22,168 nt of DNA, taken from contig NZ_JAILPX010000137.1 in NCBI RefSeq assembly GCF_024699275.1, forward strand, positions 1-22,168, given 5' to 3'. The notes beneath the pieces are model-generated. The model searched no databases. It worked only from the letters and a program-made list of their open reading frames with translations, and was not told the origin of the DNA. This document shows, one piece after another, positions 22,043 through 22,168 of the stretch. Made by a program: the position numbers and the translations under genes. Position 1 is the first letter of the stretch. The number at the start of each line of letters is the position of its first letter. Origin of the DNA: Selenomonas sp. (lineage in GTDB: Bacteria > Bacillota_C > Negativicutes > Selenomonadales > Selenomonadaceae).

Positions 22043-22168
22043 GGGAAGTTCCTGCTGATAGTATTCCGTTCATGCGTGGTAATGGGCGAGCGGGGGAGTA
22101 ATTTTCTGTTTCCCGCTAAAACGACCCCTTCGGAAAATAGGACTGTCCAGTTACCTGCGCCGGGCAGG
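22043..22168. other. Intergenic tail without a recognised gene
   Basis: No gene with a ribosome-binding site is seen here. It has short inverted repeats (AGCGGG 22089-22094 with CCCGCT 22112-22117; CCTGC with GCAGG at 22154-22168) and is unusually GC-rich near the edge. It may be the start of another structured repeat that continues outside the window. Confidence 0.4.

Noticed and set aside
21742..22167. - strand frame open from the window edge
   Set aside because: It runs antisense through the SIMPL gene, which has clear family features, and shows no start with a ribosome-binding site. Treated as chance.
1..22168. tRNA, rRNA, CRISPR arrays, insertion sequences and prophage genes
   Set aside because: None seen: no spaced repeat array, no transposase or integrase motifs, no cloverleaf-like sequence recognised by eye.

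Overview
The window (about 22.2 kb) is a dense bacterial chromosomal segment. Apart from one response-regulator gene, every gene lies on the + strand. The content is Firmicutes-like: Der and PlsY, the ireB-ruvX-DUF1292-mltG-methyltransferase-U32 cluster known from Bacillus, and GHKL/LytTR signalling. It also has an AsmA-like membrane-anchored protein of a kind expected in cells with an outer membrane. Together with a moderately high GC content this suggests a diderm Firmicute of the Negativicutes (Selenomonas-like). That placement is an inference; no rRNA or other taxonomic marker is present.

Layout. (1) 1-4393: the 3' part of a ribosomal protein S1-type gene, a terminator, a DUF512 PDZ/radical-SAM-like protein, the ribosome-assembly GTPase Der, and the phospholipid-synthesis acyltransferase PlsY. 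(2) 4421-7199: a promoter, then an ACT-domain protein, homoserine dehydrogenase and homoserine kinase, giving the route from aspartate semialdehyde to phosphohomoserine. (3) 7200-11391: a possibly structured leader, an E. coli-type CCA-adding enzyme with an HD domain, a membrane-anchored SGNH hydrolase and an AsmA-like protein, closed by a terminator. (4) 11423-14062: a LytTR response regulator on the - strand, divergent from a two-gene kinase operon. (5) 14115-15007: a UPF0158 protein and a small membrane protein of unknown function. (6) 15036-19152: ireB, ruvX, a DUF1292 protein with a Cys-Gly run, mltG, a TrmR-like methyltransferase and a U32 (TrhP-like) protein. (7) 19249-22000: acylphosphatase, type II dehydroquinase, an Xaa-Pro peptidase-type M24 enzyme and a secreted SIMPL-domain protein, with a structured non-coding element at 20058-20158.

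The most unusual element is the signalling locus in (4). The GHKL kinase (12405-13733) keeps its membrane sensor and ATP-binding domain, but the helix that should carry the phosphoacceptor histidine is degenerate: the expected R-H-D-x-R-H-H reads Q-A-N-L-L-A-S. The next gene starts inside the end of the kinase gene and encodes a 103-residue protein made only of one membrane helix, a coiled coil and an intact phosphoacceptor helix (L-R-H-D-M-R-H-H). It has no ATPase domain. The two look like a histidine kinase divided between two proteins, with phosphorylation in trans and the divergent LytTR regulator as the likely recipient. A 13-base direct repeat with a 20-base period in the divergent intergenic region is a candidate binding site for that regulator.
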